From positions 62,001 through 126,000 of the forward strand of contig NZ_BIMB01000010.1 in the NCBI RefSeq assembly GCF_004000865.1: a stretch of 64,000 nt of DNA, written 5' to 3'. Numbering within the stretch: position 1 is the first letter of the stretch; the number at the start of each line of letters is the position of its first letter. Positions 11,421 through 19,930 of this stretch are shown here, piece after piece. The notes beneath the pieces were generated by a model. The model was not told the DNA's origin. It made no database searches and saw only the letters and a program-made list of their open reading frames with translations. This stretch comes from Paenibacillus elgii NBRC 100335. GTDB taxonomy: Bacteria > Bacillota > Bacilli > Paenibacillales > NBRC-103111. The translations under genes were made by a program, and so were the position numbers.

Positions 11421-12139
11421 GCAACCTTCTCGACGTGAAGCGCATGGAGACCTTTTACGGCAAAATTCAGGCGGTCCGCGGTGTCGATTTTACGGTGAAG
11501 CAAGGCGAGATCGTCGCGCTGCTCGGGGCCAACGGCGCCGGCAAAAGCACGATTCTGAAAACGATCTCCGGGCTGATCCGTCCGGCGCAAGGCAGCATCG
11601 CGTTTATGGGCGAGGATCTGACGAAAAAAGAACCTCATGTGATCGTGGAAATGGGCGTCGTGCATGTGCCGGAGGGGCGGAGGGTGTTCGGCGGCCTCAC
11701 GGTGACGGAAAATCTGGAGCTCGGCTTTTTCATCAAGAAAAGGGACAAGGCGAGGCTGGCGCAAAATCTGGACATGGTCTTTCAAATGTTCCCCCGGCTG
11801 GCCGAGCGGCGCAAGCAAATGGCGGGGACATTAAGCGGCGGGGAGCAGCAGATGCTGGCCATCGGTCGGGCTCTTATGTCGGAGCCCAAGCTGCTGATGC
11901 TGGACGAGCCTTCGATGGGGCTTGCCCCGATCGTTGTCCTCAACATTATGAAGATCATCAAACAGATTAACCAACAGCGAGGCACGACGATTTTGCTGGT
12001 CGAGCAGAATGCGAAGGCGGCGCTCAAACTGGCGCATCGCGGTTACGTGCTGGAAACGGGGTCCATTACGATGGAGGACAGCGCCGCCAGCCTGCTTGCG
12101 GACGACAACGTGGTCAAGGCTTACCTCGGGGTTCATTGA
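11417..12139 (+). CDS. livF: Branched-chain amino acid ABC transporter ATPase LivF
   Basis: A 240-residue ATPase with Walker A GANGAGKST, the signature LSGGEQQMLAIGRALM, Walker B LLMLDEPSMGLAP and the switch in ILLVEQNA. VVHVPEGRRVF is typical of LivF. The start codon overlaps the stop of livG as ATGA. It completes the livKHMGF operon. The next gene, putB, begins 430 bases later on the same strand behind its own AT-rich control region, so the transporter and the proline genes may be separate units under a common regulator. Confidence 0.93.
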   Translation: MSNLLDVKRMETFYGKIQAVRGVDFTVKQGEIVALLGANGAGKSTILKTISGLIRPAQGSIAFMGEDLTKKEPHVIVEMGVVHVPEGRRVFGGLTVTENLELGFFIKKRDKARLAQNLDMVFQMFPRLAERRKQMAGTLSGGEQQMLAIGRALMSEPKLLMLDEPSMGLAPIVVLNIMKIIKQINQQRGTTILLVEQNAKAALKLAHRGYVLETGSITMEDSAASLLADDNVVKAYLGVH

Positions 12140-12145
12140 TGGCTC

Positions 12146-12350
12146 GTGTCATCCGCATTGCTGTTTTTTATGTTCAATGTGTTCAATCATTATACACTTG
12201 CGTATTATACGCTGACGGACTGGGGCATTTTTGTGCTGCTGGCGCTTGTTCAATTGGCTGCTAGCCTACGTAAACGCGGCGACGGTGTCCATGGCGGTTA
12301 TCGGAAAGCCGGTTTTGGCGATCAATTTTGGCTTATCTGTTATTGAATGA
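12146..12350 (+). pseudogene. Possible frameshifted remnant of a small membrane protein
   Basis: Between livF and putB two short hydrophobic reading stretches lie in adjacent frames. The first, from a GTG at 12146 or ATG at 12170, includes TDWGIFVLLALVQLAAS. The second, in the +1 frame and ending with TGA at 12348-12350, reads LLAYVNAATVSMAVIGKPVL and on to FGLSVIE. Joining them would give a small protein with two membrane segments. No clear ribosome binding site is present and I do not recognise the family. It may also be chance coding in non-coding DNA. The gap also holds two TGTTCA direct repeats at 12171 and 12180. Confidence 0.25.
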
Positions 12351-12431
12351 ATAGCCTACCTGGCTTCAGGCGGCCGGGGGGCTTTTAACCATGCTCGGCG
12401 TTGGGGTTTATTTTCGAATCAAGCTGTAATA

Positions 12432-12447
12432 TGTTCAAAAATAGACA
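12432..12447. promoter_or_regulatory. Candidate imperfect operator upstream of putB
   Basis: TGTTCA-AAAA-TAGACA has the same half-site spacing as the repeats at 6900 and 7015, with one intact half and one imperfect half. It lies 125 bases before the putB start, a sensible distance for an upstream activator site. It is weaker evidence than the two perfect sites. Confidence 0.35.
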
Positions 12448-12571
12448 AGTTAATTAAAATAAACAAAATTATTGTTAAATGTGTGTACAATTCCGTCTTT
12501 TGGTTGTATAGTGTAAATACAGATAACGCTTTCATATGACAACATATGGATGGTTTTAGAAGGAGGATTCG

Positions 12572-13492
12572 GTGTCCATGGAAGTGCTCATGCGGAATAT
12601 GTTTCAAGCGATAGGAAAGAACCGCTCCGCAAATCAATTGGCGAAAAGATACGGATTGCGCTTCGGCGCGGCCCGCTTCGTAGCAGGCGAAACGATCGGG
12701 CAGTCGATCGAAGTGGTTCGCAAGCTGAATCAGTCCGGCCGGGTCGTCACGTTGGACCATTTGGGCGAATTTATTTCCACCGAGGCCGAGGCCATGGAAT
12801 CGACCGAAATGTGTCTGCGCACGCTGGATGCGATCGCGGAATCGGGCGTTCAATCCAATCTTTCCTTGAAAATGACTTCGCTTGGACTGGATATCGACAA
12901 AGAGCTGTGCATGAGCAACATGCGCAGAATTTTGGACAGAGCCAAGGAATATGGTAATTTCGTGCGCATCGATATGGAGGATTACGCTCACTGCCAAGTG
13001 TCGCTCGATATTTACCGCGAGCTTCGTCAGACCTATGACAATGTCGGGATCGTGATTCAGGCGTACTTGTTCCGCACGGAGCAGGATATTAAGGATTTGA
13101 ACGAGCTGCGGGCCAATCTGCGCCTGGTGAAGGGAGCCTATAAGGAGTCTCCGAAGGTCGCCTTCCCGGAAAAGAAAGACGTCGACGAAAATTACAAGAA
13201 GATCATCAAGATGCACCTGCTGAACGGAAACTATACGGCGGTCGCCAGCCATGACGAGCATATGATCGAGTTTACCAAGCAGTTGGTCAAAGAGCACGGC
13301 ATCCCGAACGACCGGTTCGAGTTCCAGATGCTCTACGGCATTTGCGAGGAGCTGCAAAACCGGCTGGTCGCCGAAGGCTACAAGGTGCGCGTCTACGTTC
13401 CGTACGGCATCGATTGGTTCGGCTACTTCATGCGGCGGCTGGCGGAGCGTCCGGCGAATGTCTGGTTTGTTCTAAAAAATATGTTTAAATAA
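12572..13492 (+). CDS. putB: Proline dehydrogenase
   Basis: A 306-residue monofunctional proline dehydrogenase of Bacillus type. It oxidises proline to pyrroline-5-carboxylate with FAD and passes electrons to the respiratory chain. Landmarks are KRYGLRFGAARFVAGET, NLSLKMTSLGLDID, VRIDMEDY, LRLVKGAYKE and the C-terminal YVPYGIDWFGYFMRRLAERPAN. AGGAGG at 12561-12566 lies five bases before a GTG at 12572 and eleven before an ATG at 12578; either may be used and the difference is two residues. putC follows 32 bases later, so the pair converts proline to glutamate. A substrate supplied by the liv transporter upstream is a natural inference. Confidence 0.93.
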   Translation: MSMEVLMRNMFQAIGKNRSANQLAKRYGLRFGAARFVAGETIGQSIEVVRKLNQSGRVVTLDHLGEFISTEAEAMESTEMCLRTLDAIAESGVQSNLSLKMTSLGLDIDKELCMSNMRRILDRAKEYGNFVRIDMEDYAHCQVSLDIYRELRQTYDNVGIVIQAYLFRTEQDIKDLNELRANLRLVKGAYKESPKVAFPEKKDVDENYKKIIKMHLLNGNYTAVASHDEHMIEFTKQLVKEHGIPNDRFEFQMLYGICEELQNRLVAEGYKVRVYVPYGIDWFGYFMRRLAERPANVWFVLKNMFK

Positions 13493-13524
13493 TCCATTGA
13501 TATCAATTGAGAGGGGAATAATCG

Positions 13525-15093
13525 ATGAATACGTTGACAAATGTTAAGCCTTTTGTAAATGAGCCCTTTACGGATTTCAGCAAGGAAGAGAACAAGCAGG
13601 CGATGGAAGCCGCAATCGCCAAGGTTAAGGCCGAGCTTGGCCGGGAATACCCGCTGCATATCGGCAGCAAAAAAGTGATGACCGATGCGCGCATCGTATC
13701 GATTAATCCGGGGGACAAGGATGAAGTGATCGGCCGCGTCAGCAAAGCCGACCAGGCTTTGGCCGAAGAGGCGATGCAGACGGCTTTGCAGGCATTCGAA
13801 TCGTGGAAGCGAGTTCCGGCTGCGGAGCGCGCGGACTATTTGTTTAAAGCGGCGGAGCTGATGCGCCAGCGCAAGCATGAGTTTTCCGCGCTCATGATTC
13901 TGGAATCCGGCAAAAACTACGCTGAGGCCGATGCCGATACTGCGGAAGCGATCGATTTCATCGAGTTTTATGCCCGGGAAATGCTGCGCCTGAGCCGCAT
14001 TAACGAAACCCAGCCTTTGACGAAAATCGCGGGCGAGACGAACAACCTGACGTACATTCCGCTTGGCGTCGGCGTCGTGATTCCTCCGTGGAACTTCCCG
14101 CTGGCAATTTGTGTAGGCATGACGGCGGCCGCCGTCGTATCGGGCAACACCGTTCTGCTCAAGCCTGCGTCCACGACGCCGGTCATCGCCCATAAATTCG
14201 TGGCGTTGATGGAAGAAGTGGGACTGCCTGCCGGGGTCATTAACTATATTCCGGGCAGCGGTGCGGAAGTCGGAGACTACTTGACAACGCATCCGAAAAC
14301 GCGCTTCGTCAGCTTCACCGGCTCCAAGGAAATCGGGCTGCGCATCAACCGCTTGGCGGCGGAGACGGCTCCGGGGCAAATCTGGATCAAGCGCGTCGTT
14401 GCGGAGATGGGCGGAAAAGACGGGATTGTCGTCGACGAAACGGCCGATCTTCAAGCGGCGGCCCAAGCGATTGTCGCTTCGGCTTTCGGCTTCCAAGGTC
14501 AGAAATGCTCGGCCGGCTCGCGCGCGTTTATCGTCGAGTCCGTTTACGACGAAGTGGTCGAGAAGGTCGTCGAATTGACGAAAGCCCTGCAAGTCGGGTT
14601 GCCGGAAACGAATGCCCCGGTAGGACCGGTAATCGATCAAGGCTCCTACGATAAAATTTTGAATTACATCGAGATCGGCAAGACGGAAGGCAAGCTGCTT
14701 GCCGGCGGCGGCAAGGCGGAAGGCAACGGCTATTATATCGAGCCGACGGTATTTGCCGATGTGGACGGCAAAGCGCGGATCATGCAAGAGGAGATTTTCG
14801 GGCCGGTGCTCGCCATCGGCAAAGCGAAAGACTGGAAAGAAGCGATCGCGCTGTATAACGATACCGAATTCGGCTTGACGGGCGCCTTCTTCTCCTCGGA
14901 CGAAGACCGGATCGAGGAAGCTCTGGAAACGGTGCATTGCGGCAATCTGTACATCAACCGCAAGTGTACCGGCGCCCTGGTCGGCGTGCATCCGTTCGGC
15001 GGGTTCAACATGTCCGGTACGGATTCCAAAGCGGGCGGCTACGATTATTTGCTGCTGTTTACGCAAGCTAAATTAACCTCTCGGAAAAACTAA
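13525..15093 (+). CDS. putC: 1-pyrroline-5-carboxylate dehydrogenase
   Basis: The product of 522 residues is an NAD-dependent aldehyde dehydrogenase of the RocA/PutC branch, which turns glutamate semialdehyde into glutamate. Visible motifs are the general [13 protein letters not shown], the NAD-binding [10 protein letters not shown], the catalytic glutamate in VAEMGGKD and the catalytic cysteine in [11 protein letters not shown]. The C-terminal [19 protein letters not shown] is characteristic. GAGGGG precedes the ATG. It is the last gene of the proline unit and is followed by a strong terminator. RocA and PutC cannot be told apart by sequence; the neighbour putB decides the name. Confidence 0.93.
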   Translation: MNTLTNVKPFVNEPFTDFSKEENKQAMEAAIAKVKAELGREYPLHIGSKKVMTDARIVSINPGDKDEVIGRVSKADQALAEEAMQTALQAFESWKRVPAAERADYLFKAAELMRQRKHEFSALMILESGKNYAEADADTAEAIDFIEFYAREMLRLSRINETQPLTKIAGETNNLTYIPLGVGVVIPPWNFPLAICVGMTAAAVVSGNTVLLKPASTTPVIAHKFVALMEEVGLPAGVINYIPGSGAEVGDYLTTHPKTRFVSFTGSKEIGLRINRLAAETAPGQIWIKRVVAEMGGKDGIVVDETADLQAAAQAIVASAFGFQGQKCSAGSRAFIVESVYDEVVEKVVELTKALQVGLPETNAPVGPVIDQGSYDKILNYIEIGKTEGKLLAGGGKAEGNGYYIEPTVFADVDGKARIMQEEIFGPVLAIGKAKDWKEAIALYNDTEFGLTGAFFSSDEDRIEEALETVHCGNLYINRKCTGALVGVHPFGGFNMSGTDSKAGGYDYLLLFTQAKLTSRKN

Positions 15094-15138
15094 TCGCCTG
15101 CCGACGTATGTAAGCGTGCAGGCTGTGAGACAAACGAA

Positions 15139-15173
15139 GCCCGGTACCGATTTAAGGTGCCGGGCATTTTTTT
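15139..15173 (+). terminator. Rho-independent terminator after putC
   Basis: GCCCGGTACC pairs with GGTGCCGGGC (one wobble) around GATTTAA, followed by A and seven T. The stem also forms the present end of the decayed LysR gene on the other strand. Confidence 0.85.
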
Positions 15174-15177
15174 GCTA

Positions 15178-15817
15178 ATTGACGCGGCCACCGCTCGTAA
15201 ACCAGGGAAAAAGCAATCAGGCCGCTGTGCCTCTCCAAAACCTTCGTATAATCGGCAGCTCCAAGCCGTAGCTGATCCAATTTTGGGCGGCAAGCCACTG
15301 TTCTCTCTGCTTCAGACTATCCGTTTCAGGCACTTCCAGCCGGGCAGGGGCGACAACGACAAATTGCTCGTCGTACAGCTTCACATACTCGATTCCCGGG
15401 GTCACATGCTTTTTGGAAGTAATGACGATATCCACCTTATCTTCCTTCAACAGTTCCAGCAATGGATCGGCCGTTCCGAAGGTGGAAATGGTGCACGTTT
15501 TGAGCCGGGGCAGCAGAGGAATGACTTTTTCCAAATAAAACTCATGCGCGGAACCGATTCGGATCGCTCGTAGGCTGGGCAGGGAAATGGATTTGAACGC
15601 CATCTTCGTTTCCTCCAGCGATTCGATTAGAGGCGCCAGCTGCGAGTATAGCTGCTTTCCTCGTTCCGTCGGGATGATTTTTCTTGAAGTTCTTATAAAA
15701 AAAGATTCCCCCGCCTCCGCTTCCAGAGAAGCCAAATGCTGGATTATGGCCGGCTGCGTCATCATGCAGCTAAGAGATGGCGAATGCCTAACAACTGACA
15801 AAAAATAAAATTTGTCA
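15178..15817 (-). pseudogene. Decayed LysR-family transcriptional regulator
   Basis: The minus strand carries LysR sequence in pieces. The first part reads FYFLSVVRHSPSLS and then jumps to MMTQPAIIQHLASLEAEAG, so the middle of the DNA-binding domain is missing and there is no proper start codon. The effector domain runs to LPIIRRFWRGT in one frame; then RPDCFFPGLRAVAAS continues the family sequence in another frame, showing a frameshift near 15230. The remaining about 60 residues are absent, cut by the putC terminator. Intact LysR proteins have about 290 residues. It may once have regulated a neighbour; it is very unlikely to be functional now. Confidence 0.75.
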
Positions 15818-15824
15818 GTTGTTA
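15789..15824. promoter_or_regulatory. Large palindromic operator for the downstream TetR gene
   Basis: TAACAACTGACAAA at 15789-15802 and its exact reverse complement at 15811-15824 form 14-base perfect arms around an 8-base AT-rich centre. The right arm contains TTGTCA, a probable -35 element. The extended -10 TGCTATTCT follows at 15833-15841 (18-base spacer to TATTCT). This overlaps a promoter for the TetR gene starting at 15865, which is typical of autorepression. Confidence 0.7.
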
Positions 15825-15864
15825 CTAATGTGTGCTATTCTAATGGCAAGGGGGGTGTATTTTC

Positions 15865-16452
15865 ATGGAAAAATCCTCGGACGTGTTAACAAAGGAACAA
15901 ATCATTGCGGCAACGGAAGAAACGATCAAACGATACGGGATGGCGAAAACCTCGGTAACGGACGTGGCGAAATCGTTAGGCGTCAGTCACGGCAGCATTT
16001 ACCGCCATTTCAAAAGCAAGACGGAGCTTTTCGAAGCGGCGACGGAACAGTGGCTGGAGGAGAAGATCATCGCGCCGCTTGCGGACGTGTGTCGCGACTC
16101 TTCTTTGCGCGGAGTCGGACATGTACAAGCGTATATCCGGACGCTTGTACAGTTAAAGCGGCACTATGCCCGCGAAGACGAAGCGTTGTTTGCCATGTAT
16201 GCCAAAGTAACGGATGAATCCGCCGAACTCATCTCCAAGCACATTGGCCGTATAATCGGACATCTGACGGATATCATGCTCCGCGGCGGTCTGAAGTCCG
16301 ACCAGCCCGAACGGTCGGCCGGTGCCGTCTTTTACGCTACGGCGCGGTTTCATCATCCGGCCCACGCTTACGAATGGAAAAGCCCGGCGATCGACGCCGA
16401 GTTTTCGGATGTGTGGGCTCTGATCGAGCAAGGCCTCAAAACCAACGACTAA
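15865..16452 (+). CDS. TetR-family transcriptional regulator
   Basis: The protein has 195 residues. Its N-terminal helix-turn-helix is standard: QIIAATEETIKRYGMAKTSVTDVAKSLGVSHGSIYRHFKSKTEL. The C-terminal ligand domain is divergent, as usual. AAGGGGGG lies eight bases before the ATG. A 36-base palindrome overlaps its promoter, so it probably represses itself and the short-chain dehydrogenase gene 18 bases downstream. The inducer is unknown; the neighbouring SDR may act on it. Confidence 0.9.
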   Translation: MEKSSDVLTKEQIIAATEETIKRYGMAKTSVTDVAKSLGVSHGSIYRHFKSKTELFEAATEQWLEEKIIAPLADVCRDSSLRGVGHVQAYIRTLVQLKRHYAREDEALFAMYAKVTDESAELISKHIGRIIGHLTDIMLRGGLKSDQPERSAGAVFYATARFHHPAHAYEWKSPAIDAEFSDVWALIEQGLKTND

Positions 16453-16470
16453 GAAAGAAGGGAAGCACGT

Positions 16471-17211
16471 ATGAAACCATTGGAAGGTAAAGTAGCCATC
16501 ATTACCGGATCGTCGCGGGGAATCGGCCGCGTCATTGCTGAGCGGTTGGCCGGATTGGGGGCCAAGGTAGCGATCAATTATGCCGGGAGCCCGGAGAAGG
16601 CAGCGGAAGTGGTGGCGGGCATCGTTCAAAAGGGCGGTCAAGCGACCGCCATTCGCGCCGATCTTGCCAAGGTGAGCGATATAGAACGATTGTTTGCCCA
16701 AACGATCGCCGAATTCGGGAAGGTGGATATTCTGATCAACAACGCGGGGCTGATGCTCAACAAACCGCTTTCGGACGTGACGGAGAGCGATTTTGAGAAA
16801 CAGTTCGCCGTGAATGTCAAAGGCACCTTTTTCGCATGCCAGCAAGCGATGAAGCATATGGAAAACAACGGCAGAATCGTGAACTTCTCGACCTCGATCA
16901 TAGGGCAGATGTTTCCGACGTACAGCGTCTATGCGGGCACGAAAGGGGCGGTCGAACAATTCACCCGTCAGCTTGCGAAGGAATTCGGCGCCAAGCAAAT
17001 TACGATTAATGCGGTAGCTCCCGGCCCTGTGAATACGGAGCTTTTTACGGCAGGTAAAACCGAGGAGCAGATCGAGGGCATGAAAAAGCTCAATGCGTTC
17101 GGCCGTATAGGGGAACCCGAAGACATCGCCGATGCGGTCGAGCTGCTGGTCAGCGACAAGTCCCAATGGATCACCGGCCAGACGCTGCGCGTCAACGGCG
17201 GTTTTATTTAA
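16471..17211 (+). CDS. Short-chain dehydrogenase/reductase (SDR)
   Basis: A 246-residue classical SDR. It shows the cofactor motif TGSSRGIG (12-19), NNAG (90-93), a serine near 140 and the catalytic pair Y154-x3-K158 in VYAGTKGA. Basic R16 and the following pattern suit NADP(H). The C-terminal SQWITGQTLRVNGGF is typical of 3-oxoacyl-ACP-reductase-like SDRs. The family covers many alcohols and ketones, so the substrate cannot be named. It lies 18 bases behind the TetR gene and is likely co-transcribed and controlled by it. Confidence 0.88.
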   Translation: MKPLEGKVAIITGSSRGIGRVIAERLAGLGAKVAINYAGSPEKAAEVVAGIVQKGGQATAIRADLAKVSDIERLFAQTIAEFGKVDILINNAGLMLNKPLSDVTESDFEKQFAVNVKGTFFACQQAMKHMENNGRIVNFSTSIIGQMFPTYSVYAGTKGAVEQFTRQLAKEFGAKQITINAVAPGPVNTELFTAGKTEEQIEGMKKLNAFGRIGEPEDIADAVELLVSDKSQWITGQTLRVNGGFI

Positions 17212-17299
17212 CCCGTTCAAAAAATTTATGCGCACCGATCGTATTGCGTCCCTCGGCTGAATACGAATAGTAGTAACATGCTTCGCAAAGGAGAAGACC

Positions 17300-18670
17300 A
17301 TGATTACATATGTCGTTCGGCGGGGGGATTCCCTCTATTTGATCGCTCAAAGATTCGGGACGACGTACCAGGCGATCATGATTTTAAACGGATTGACGTC
17401 AACGGCTTTGCAGGTCGGACAAAGGCTGCGTATTCCCGTCTATACGGAGGCGATTGTCAACGCGAACACGGTGAACATCCGCAAGTATCCGGGAACGACC
17501 TCGCCGCTCATCGACCAGATGGACCGGGGAGCCAGACTGCCGGTGACGGGCATCGAAGGCGACTGGGTGCAGGTGCGGCTGTATGACGGACGGATCGGCT
17601 GGGTGCTCCGGGACCTCGTCCGGATCGTTCCTCACGGCGGGGAACGCCCGGTGCAGCAGGTGCTGGGCTTTTACACGGAAAGGGAAGGACCGACGCTTCC
17701 CAGCTCGCATCAAGTGTTTGTGGAGCATACCGCACAGTTGTCCTCCGTGGGCATGTTTCATTTTCGCATCAACCGGGCCCATCCGACGGAAATCGAGAAG
17801 TTTCCGGCAACGTTCACCGACGTCTACATGCGGCAGGTCGTAGATTACGGACATCGGCATAATGTGAAAATGCTGCCGACGGTACATAATTTGTTGTACG
17901 AAAGAGGGCATCAGGAGGTCAACAAGGAAGTCATCCACGGGATGCTAGCCACACCGGATACGCGCAGGACGTTCATTTCAAGCGTGATCGCGCTGATCCA
18001 GCGTTACAACTTCGACGGGGTCAACATTGACTTCGAGGATGTCCGTTACGATGACAGAGAGCGCCTTTCGGCTTTTTACCGGGAACTCGGCAGAGCTTTG
18101 CACGATCACGGGTATTTTTATTCCGTCGATACGCCTTCGCGCACCTCGGACGAACCGACGAACCCGTTCTCTGCGCCGTTCAATTATTCCGTGCTGGGGC
18201 AGGCGGTCAACGAACTCGTGCTAATGCTGTACAACGAGCACGGCTGGCCGGGAAGCGGGCCGGGGCCCGTCGTCTCGATCGGCTGGATGGAAAGCGTGGT
18301 CAAATATGCGCTGACCAAAATGCCCGCCTCCAAAATTACGGCTGCCGTGTCCGTGTTCGGCTTCGATTTCAACTTGACGACGGGGCGTAATACGTATGCG
18401 ACCTATGCCATGGCGATGAATTTAGCGAGAAAATATAACAAAGAAGTGATCTTCGACGCGAAAACGCAGACGCCGATGTTTGCTTATACGGATGAGTCCG
18501 GCAATAAGCACGAGGTTTGGTTTGAAAATGCGGCCAGCATCCGGTCGAAAATGCAGCTTGCCCATCGTCTGGGCATTCGGGGCATCGCTTTGTGGCGACT
18601 TGGTATGGAAGATCCCGGCATCTGGACGATGATGGAGAACGAATTCGTCATTCGCAAGAGCGTGACATAA
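17300..18670 (+). CDS. LysM and SH3 domain GH18 glycosidase, YaaH-like
   Basis: The 456-residue protein starts with one LysM domain (residues 2-47, VRRGDSLYLIAQRFGTTY), followed by a bacterial SH3 domain (about 53-110, NIRKYPGTTSPLI). A glycoside hydrolase 18 domain fills the rest (about 118-450). The active-site strand reads FDGVNIDFEDV with the catalytic acid E246; the family's usual second aspartate is N here, as in spore YaaH-type enzymes. No signal peptide is visible, which fits mother-cell made spore proteins such as YaaH/SleL that reach the coat and trim cortex fragments. The start codon follows AAAGGAG by about eight bases. Expression during sporulation is inferred, not shown. Confidence 0.85.
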   Translation: MITYVVRRGDSLYLIAQRFGTTYQAIMILNGLTSTALQVGQRLRIPVYTEAIVNANTVNIRKYPGTTSPLIDQMDRGARLPVTGIEGDWVQVRLYDGRIGWVLRDLVRIVPHGGERPVQQVLGFYTEREGPTLPSSHQVFVEHTAQLSSVGMFHFRINRAHPTEIEKFPATFTDVYMRQVVDYGHRHNVKMLPTVHNLLYERGHQEVNKEVIHGMLATPDTRRTFISSVIALIQRYNFDGVNIDFEDVRYDDRERLSAFYRELGRALHDHGYFYSVDTPSRTSDEPTNPFSAPFNYSVLGQAVNELVLMLYNEHGWPGSGPGPVVSIGWMESVVKYALTKMPASKITAAVSVFGFDFNLTTGRNTYATYAMAMNLARKYNKEVIFDAKTQTPMFAYTDESGNKHEVWFENAASIRSKMQLAHRLGIRGIALWRLGMEDPGIWTMMENEFVIRKSVT

Positions 18671-18696
18671 ACATATCGGAAGCTTATGAACAAAAC

Positions 18697-18743
18697 AAAC
18701 CCGCCTTTGGGTCAGTCGGATGGACTGCGGCTAGGCGGGTTTT
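18697..18743. terminator. Bidirectional terminator
   Basis: AAACCCGCC at 18697-18705 pairs with GGCGGGTTT at 18734-18742, with A-rich and T-rich flanks. It sits between the converging YaaH-like and GlpQ-like genes. Confidence 0.75.
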
Positions 18744-18752
18744 GCCGTTCTG

Positions 18753-19571
18753 TCAGGTCTTGGCACGACGTTGGCGAAGAAGCTCGACCAACTGGGCAGG
18801 CTCGTTCGTAATAATGCTGTCGACGCCGAGCTTCAGCATGCGGTTCATTGTCTTTATGTCGTTGACGGTCCAGACGAACACTTGCTTGCGATGCTGCGCG
18901 GCAAGACGCATAAATTCTTCGTCGACCAAAGGATAAGCGGCGCTGAGCACTTCGTAGTTATGGTCTGTAAACAGCGCTTCGCGGTTTGCGGATTTCTGCC
19001 CTACGATCAAACCGGTTCGAATGCTTGCATTGAGCTGCTTGACTTTGCGCAAAAGCGCCGGATCGAACGAAGTTACCGTACAATCCGCCGTGAATTTGCG
19101 GCGCTCGATAATGTCGACGGTTTCCTCGGCCAGCCGTTTTTGATGGCCGTTATTTTTAAGCTCGATGTTGAGCTTGATTTTGCCTTGGGCGATCTCGATG
19201 ATTTCTTCCAATGTCGGGACGCGTTCTTGGCGAAATTGCGAGTGAAACCAGTCGCCGGCGCTCGCCTGGCGCAGCTCGCCGTATGGGATTTCCCACATGG
19301 GCTTGTTGATTCCCGTCGTCCGTTTGGCGCTATCGTCGTGCATCAGCACGATTACCCCGTCGGCCGTCTCTTGAACGTCAAGCTCGGCATAGCCTGCGCC
19401 GTCCTTGATCGCTTGGCGAATCGAGCTCGCCGTGTTCTCGGGCGCGGCGTGCGAGCTGCCGCGGTGCGCGGTAACGAGGCCGCTGTTGTCTGCGCGCGTA
19501 GCAGGCGTCGAGCCTGAGGCGGAAAAGTTGACGGCGAATACAACGGCAAGCACCAGCATGAATTTTTGCAT
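18753..19571 (-). CDS. glpQ: Secreted glycerophosphodiester phosphodiesterase
   Basis: A 272-residue protein with an N-terminal signal peptide (cleavage probably after the small residues near ASG, about residue 20). The GDPD barrel shows AHRGSS with H36-R37, E45-N46, E63-x-D65 and HDD at 78-80, the full metal and catalytic set. It hydrolyses glycerophosphodiesters, or teichoic acid in some Bacillus homologues, to glycerol-3-phosphate outside the membrane. AGGAGG lies seven bases before the ATG. It is monocistronic. The 359-base gap before the next gene (19572-19930) holds the divergent promoters and nothing else I can name. Confidence 0.92.
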   Translation of the reverse strand: MQKFMLVLAVVFAVNFSASGSTPATRADNSGLVTAHRGSSHAAPENTASSIRQAIKDGAGYAELDVQETADGVIVLMHDDSAKRTTGINKPMWEIPYGELRQASAGDWFHSQFRQERVPTLEEIIEIAQGKIKLNIELKNNGHQKRLAEETVDIIERRKFTADCTVTSFDPALLRKVKQLNASIRTGLIVGQKSANREALFTDHNYEVLSAAYPLVDEEFMRLAAQHRKQVFVWTVNDIKTMNRMLKLGVDSIITNEPAQLVELLRQRRAKT

Positions 19572-19870
19572 AAAGCAGCCTCCTGATGTAAATAAAGTGC
19601 ACGGACGGCGCGAAGCTCCGAATCGGGCATCACCCAGCGTCCTCTACTATAGACGATCCGGATTCGACAAATTCCTCAAGGTCCGGACAAAAAAATTTTA
19701 GCATTTTTCGGTTAGATAAAAATTAGCTTGTCCCGGCGTTTTGGACCGCATGCGCTAACGGTTTCTTAACAATTGCGGAAGGAAGCGCGGGAGGAACGGA
19801 AAAAGGGGGCCGCCAGCGAACGAATTTGTATCCGGCGGTGAGAGATGTAGAAATGCGATCATATGTTTGG

Positions 19871-19876
19871 TATAAT
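19871..19876 (+). promoter_or_regulatory. Extended -10 element upstream of the DUF457 gene
   Basis: TTTGGTATAATGGG contains TGG-TATAAT, a consensus -10 with the TG extension. It is 55 bases before the start codon at 19931. No good -35 is visible at the expected distance. Confidence 0.45.
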
Positions 19877-19930
19877 GGGAAAGCTCTTGACCGGGCCGCG
19901 ACAACACAGAATAACGAGGAGGATATAAGA

